Source: Actinobacteria bacterium UBA7422
GTDB lineage: Bacteria; Actinomycetota; Actinomycetes; S36-B12
Assembly: GCA_002469525.1 (NCBI GenBank)
Contig: DKME01000039.1
Span: 280 to 7,273, forward strand
Length of the DNA stretch: 6,994 nt
Direction: 5' to 3'
Position numbers and translations under genes: made by a program. Each line of letters starts with the position of its first letter. Position 1 is the stretch's first letter. Positions 5,012-6,994 of this stretch are shown in pieces. The notes beneath the pieces are model-generated. The model was not told the DNA's origin, searched no databases, and saw nothing but the letters and a program-made list of their open reading frames with translations.

Positions 5012-6994
5012 CTACACCGGATCACTTTCCGGTTCCGGCTCAACCGCGATCACTCCAGGCTCAGAAGCATGGGCAGCCTCAAGCGCTTTCGCGGCGACAG
5101 ATGCCGGGTCAACAGCGTTTGCCGGTTTGCGGTAGCGCACCGGGGCTTCATGGTGGGGTTCCTCATTGAGCGACACCTTGATTCCGCGGCCATTACAGGC
5201 ATCACACTCGTGCGAGAAGGACTCGATCAAGCCGGAGCCGATCCGCTTACGGGTCATCTGGACTAGGCCCAAGGACGTGACCTCGGCGACCTGGTGTTTG
5301 GTGCGGTCACGACCAAGGCACTCAATGAGCCTTCGCAGAACGAGATCGCGGTTACTTTCCAAGACCATGTCAATGAAGTCGACCACAATAATTCCACCGA
5401 TATCCCGCAGTCTTAATTGCCGCACAATTTCTTCGGCTGCTTCGACGTTGTTCTTGGTGACAGTTTCTTCGAGGTTTCCACCAGCTCCGGTGAACTTACC
5501 GGTGTTGACGTCAACCACGGTCATGGCTTCGGTGCGGTCGATCACGAGTGAACCACCGGAGGGTAAATACACCTTGCGGTCAAGTGCTTTGAGCAGTTGT
5601 TCGTCAACTCGCAGTTGGCCGAATAGGTCCTTTGAGTCAGTCCAGTGCTCTAGGCGGTCCAGCAGGTCGGGCGCCACGGCGCTGATGTATGCGTCCACGG
5701 TTGTCCACGCGGTATCACCGGAGACGACCATCTTGTTGACATCTTCGTTGAAAATATCTCGCACAACCTTGATTGCAATATCTGGTTCCGCATACAACAT
5801 TGAGGGAGCATTGGTGCTCTTGTTGCTACTTGAAATATCTTCCCAGAGGGCGGTGAGTCGCGCAACGTCTTGTTCCAGCGCTTCTTCCGGTGCACCCTCG
5901 GCTGCCGTGCGAACAATCACGCCGGCTTCCTCTGGCATGACCCGCTTAAGAATTGACTTCAGGCGACTGCGCTCGTTCTCCGGTAATTTGCGGCTGATCC
6001 CGGTCATTGAACCGTCAGGGACATAGACCAAGAAACGACCGGGAAGTGAGATCTGACTGGTTAACCGAGCACCTTTTTGACCGACAGGGTCTTTTGTGAC
6101 CTGGACCAAAATGTGGTCACCCGACTTAAGTGCTAACTCAATGCGCTTTTCATTGCCTTCGAGTCCCGCTGCATCCCAGTTTACTTCACCCGCATACAAC
6201 ACAGCGTTACGGCCTTTGCCAATGTCAACAAAGGCGGCTTCCATGCTGGGTAGCACATTTTGCACGCGACCGATATACACGTTCCCAACGAGCGATGTTG
6301 CCGAGCCGCGGGTGACGTAATGCTCGACGAGCACGCCGTCTTCCAATACTGCGATCTGGGTTTTGTCACCCTGCTGGCGAATAGCCATGACCCGTTCAAC
6401 TGATTCGCGCCGGGCGAGGAACTCTGCCTCAGTCAGGATCGGTGCCCTGCGTCGACCTTGATCTCGGCCGTCACGTCGGCGCTGCTTTTTAGCCTCGACG
6501 CGGGTTGAGCCCTTGATGTCTTCGTTTTGCTTGCGGCGTGGCTCGCGAACTCGCACGACGGTATTCGGGTCGTCGGTTTCAGGCTCGTCACCTTGACCGG
6601 CACGACGGCGGCGGCGGCGACGCTTGGTTCCCGCACCTGCGGAGTCCTCGTCGTCATTGACTTCGGGGTCTGTTTCGGGCTCTGACCCTTGGGTTTCTTC
6701 TTCGCTGGTCACGACTTCCGCGGTTGCCGAATCGGTGGAGTCATCAGATTTACGACGGCGGCCACGACCGCCACGCCTACGGCGAGGATTTTTCGATGAC
6801 TCTTCGCCCTCTTCGGCTTGTTCAGGTGAAACAGCTTCGACTGTGGCTTCGTTCTCTTCGGCTGGCGCAACAGCTGCCTTCTTGGTGGCCTTACCTTTGC
6901 CCTTTATTGGCGCACTCACCTTCTTGGGGGCAGCGGCAGAAACCTCTGCGGCAACCTGGAACAGCGGCGCCTTGGCCTTGGCTGCTTTCTTGGC
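5012..6994 (-). CDS. rne: Ribonuclease E/G, 5' end outside window
   Basis: RNase E/G is the endonuclease that starts mRNA decay and matures rRNA and tRNA, cutting single-stranded A/U-rich sites. The frame is open to the window edge; 660 residues are visible, numbered from there. Residues 1-185 are an extension of Ala/Lys, acidic and Arg-rich blocks (RRRRGGRGRRR near 71-82, a seven-Arg run near 125-131, KKQRRRDGRDQGRRR near 169-183), likely disordered and RNA-binding. The core follows: S1 domain with LVGNVYIGRVQNVLPSMEAAF (about 235-255), 5'-sensor residues in IVRTAAEG (R362, T363), catalytic D495 in VVDVNTG and D539 in VVDFIDM, and the zinc-link C597-x-x-C600 in CDACNGRG. The C-terminal tail is only about 60 residues, far shorter than the degradosome scaffold of E. 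coli RNase E. A GTG at 6919 is in frame but is probably internal, since the upstream codons continue the same composition. Confidence 0.95.
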   Translation of the reverse strand, partial: AKKAAKAKAPLFQVAAEVSAAAPKKVSAPIKGKGKATKKAAVAPAEENEATVEAVSPEQAEEGEESSKNPRRRRGGRGRRRKSDDSTDSATAEVVTSEEETQGSEPETDPEVNDDEDSAGAGTKRRRRRRRAGQGDEPETDDPNTVVRVREPRRKQNEDIKGSTRVEAKKQRRRDGRDQGRRRAPILTEAEFLARRESVERVMAIRQQGDKTQIAVLEDGVLVEHYVTRGSATSLVGNVYIGRVQNVLPSMEAAFVDIGKGRNAVLYAGEVNWDAAGLEGNEKRIELALKSGDHILVQVTKDPVGQKGARLTSQISLPGRFLVYVPDGSMTGISRKLPENERSRLKSILKRVMPEEAGVIVRTAAEGAPEEALEQDVARLTALWEDISSSNKSTNAPSMLYAEPDIAIKVVRDIFNEDVNKMVVSGDTAWTTVDAYISAVAPDLLDRLEHWTDSKDLFGQLRVDEQLLKALDRKVYLPSGGSLVIDRTEAMTVVDVNTGKFTGAGGNLEETVTKNNVEAAEEIVRQLRLRDIGGIIVVDFIDMVLESNRDLVLRRLIECLGRDRTKHQVAEVTSLGLVQMTRKRIGSGLIESFSHECDACNGRGIKVSLNEEPHHEAPVRYRKPANAVDPASVAAKALEAAHASEPGVIAVEPEPESDPV

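Noticed and set aside
5166..6026. Long plus-strand open frame (286 codons) opposite RNase E
   Set aside because: It lies wholly antisense to the conserved catalytic core of RNase E, is rich in Ser/Arg as expected of a shadow frame, and shows no recognisable domain.

Overview
The window is a compact housekeeping segment of an actinobacterial chromosome. Every gene that can be supported lies on the minus strand. In transcription order (high to low coordinates) it holds the 5'-truncated RNase E/G gene, rplU (L21), rpmA (L27), obgE, proB, proA, a 50-residue single-span membrane protein, and the first 66 codons of nadD. The L27, Obg and RNase E sequences look most like Microbacteriaceae (order Micrococcales). 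Examples are the start of L27, the Obg N-terminus, and a long Arg/Glu-rich extension ahead of the RNase E core. Base composition looks moderate (roughly mid-fifties percent G+C by eye, not computed), lower than many soil Microbacteriaceae, so a planktonic low-GC member of the family is possible. That placement is inference from remembered family sequences.

Layout: 6994-5012 is RNase E/G, still open at the window edge. 5011-4908 is a 104-base leader with a possible promoter for rplU. 4907-4332 is the rplU-rpmA ribosomal protein pair, with 3 bases between the genes. 4331-4216 contains two successive stem-loops, each followed by a T-run. The second is a strong intrinsic terminator whose T-run ends 30 bases before the obgE ATG. 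4215-1730 is obgE-proB, joined by a TAATG overlap. proA follows after 37 bases, and a 66-base gap leads to the small membrane ORF. nadD then starts 6 bases after that ORF's stop, in the same reading frame.

The genes fall into two functional blocks. The first is RNA turnover and ribosomal large-subunit assembly (RNase E, L21, L27, then the 50S-assembly GTPase Obg). The second is metabolism: the first two steps of proline synthesis (ProB, ProA) and NAD synthesis (NadD). The arrangement is well known in Actinobacteria. I found no mobile element, CRISPR array, tRNA, rRNA, phage gene or defence system, and no convincing plus-strand gene. The points worth a second look are local: the tandem terminators against the obgE ribosome binding site, the easily missed small membrane protein, the single in-frame stop before nadD, a change in the NadD nucleotide-binding motif, and the short Obg tail.
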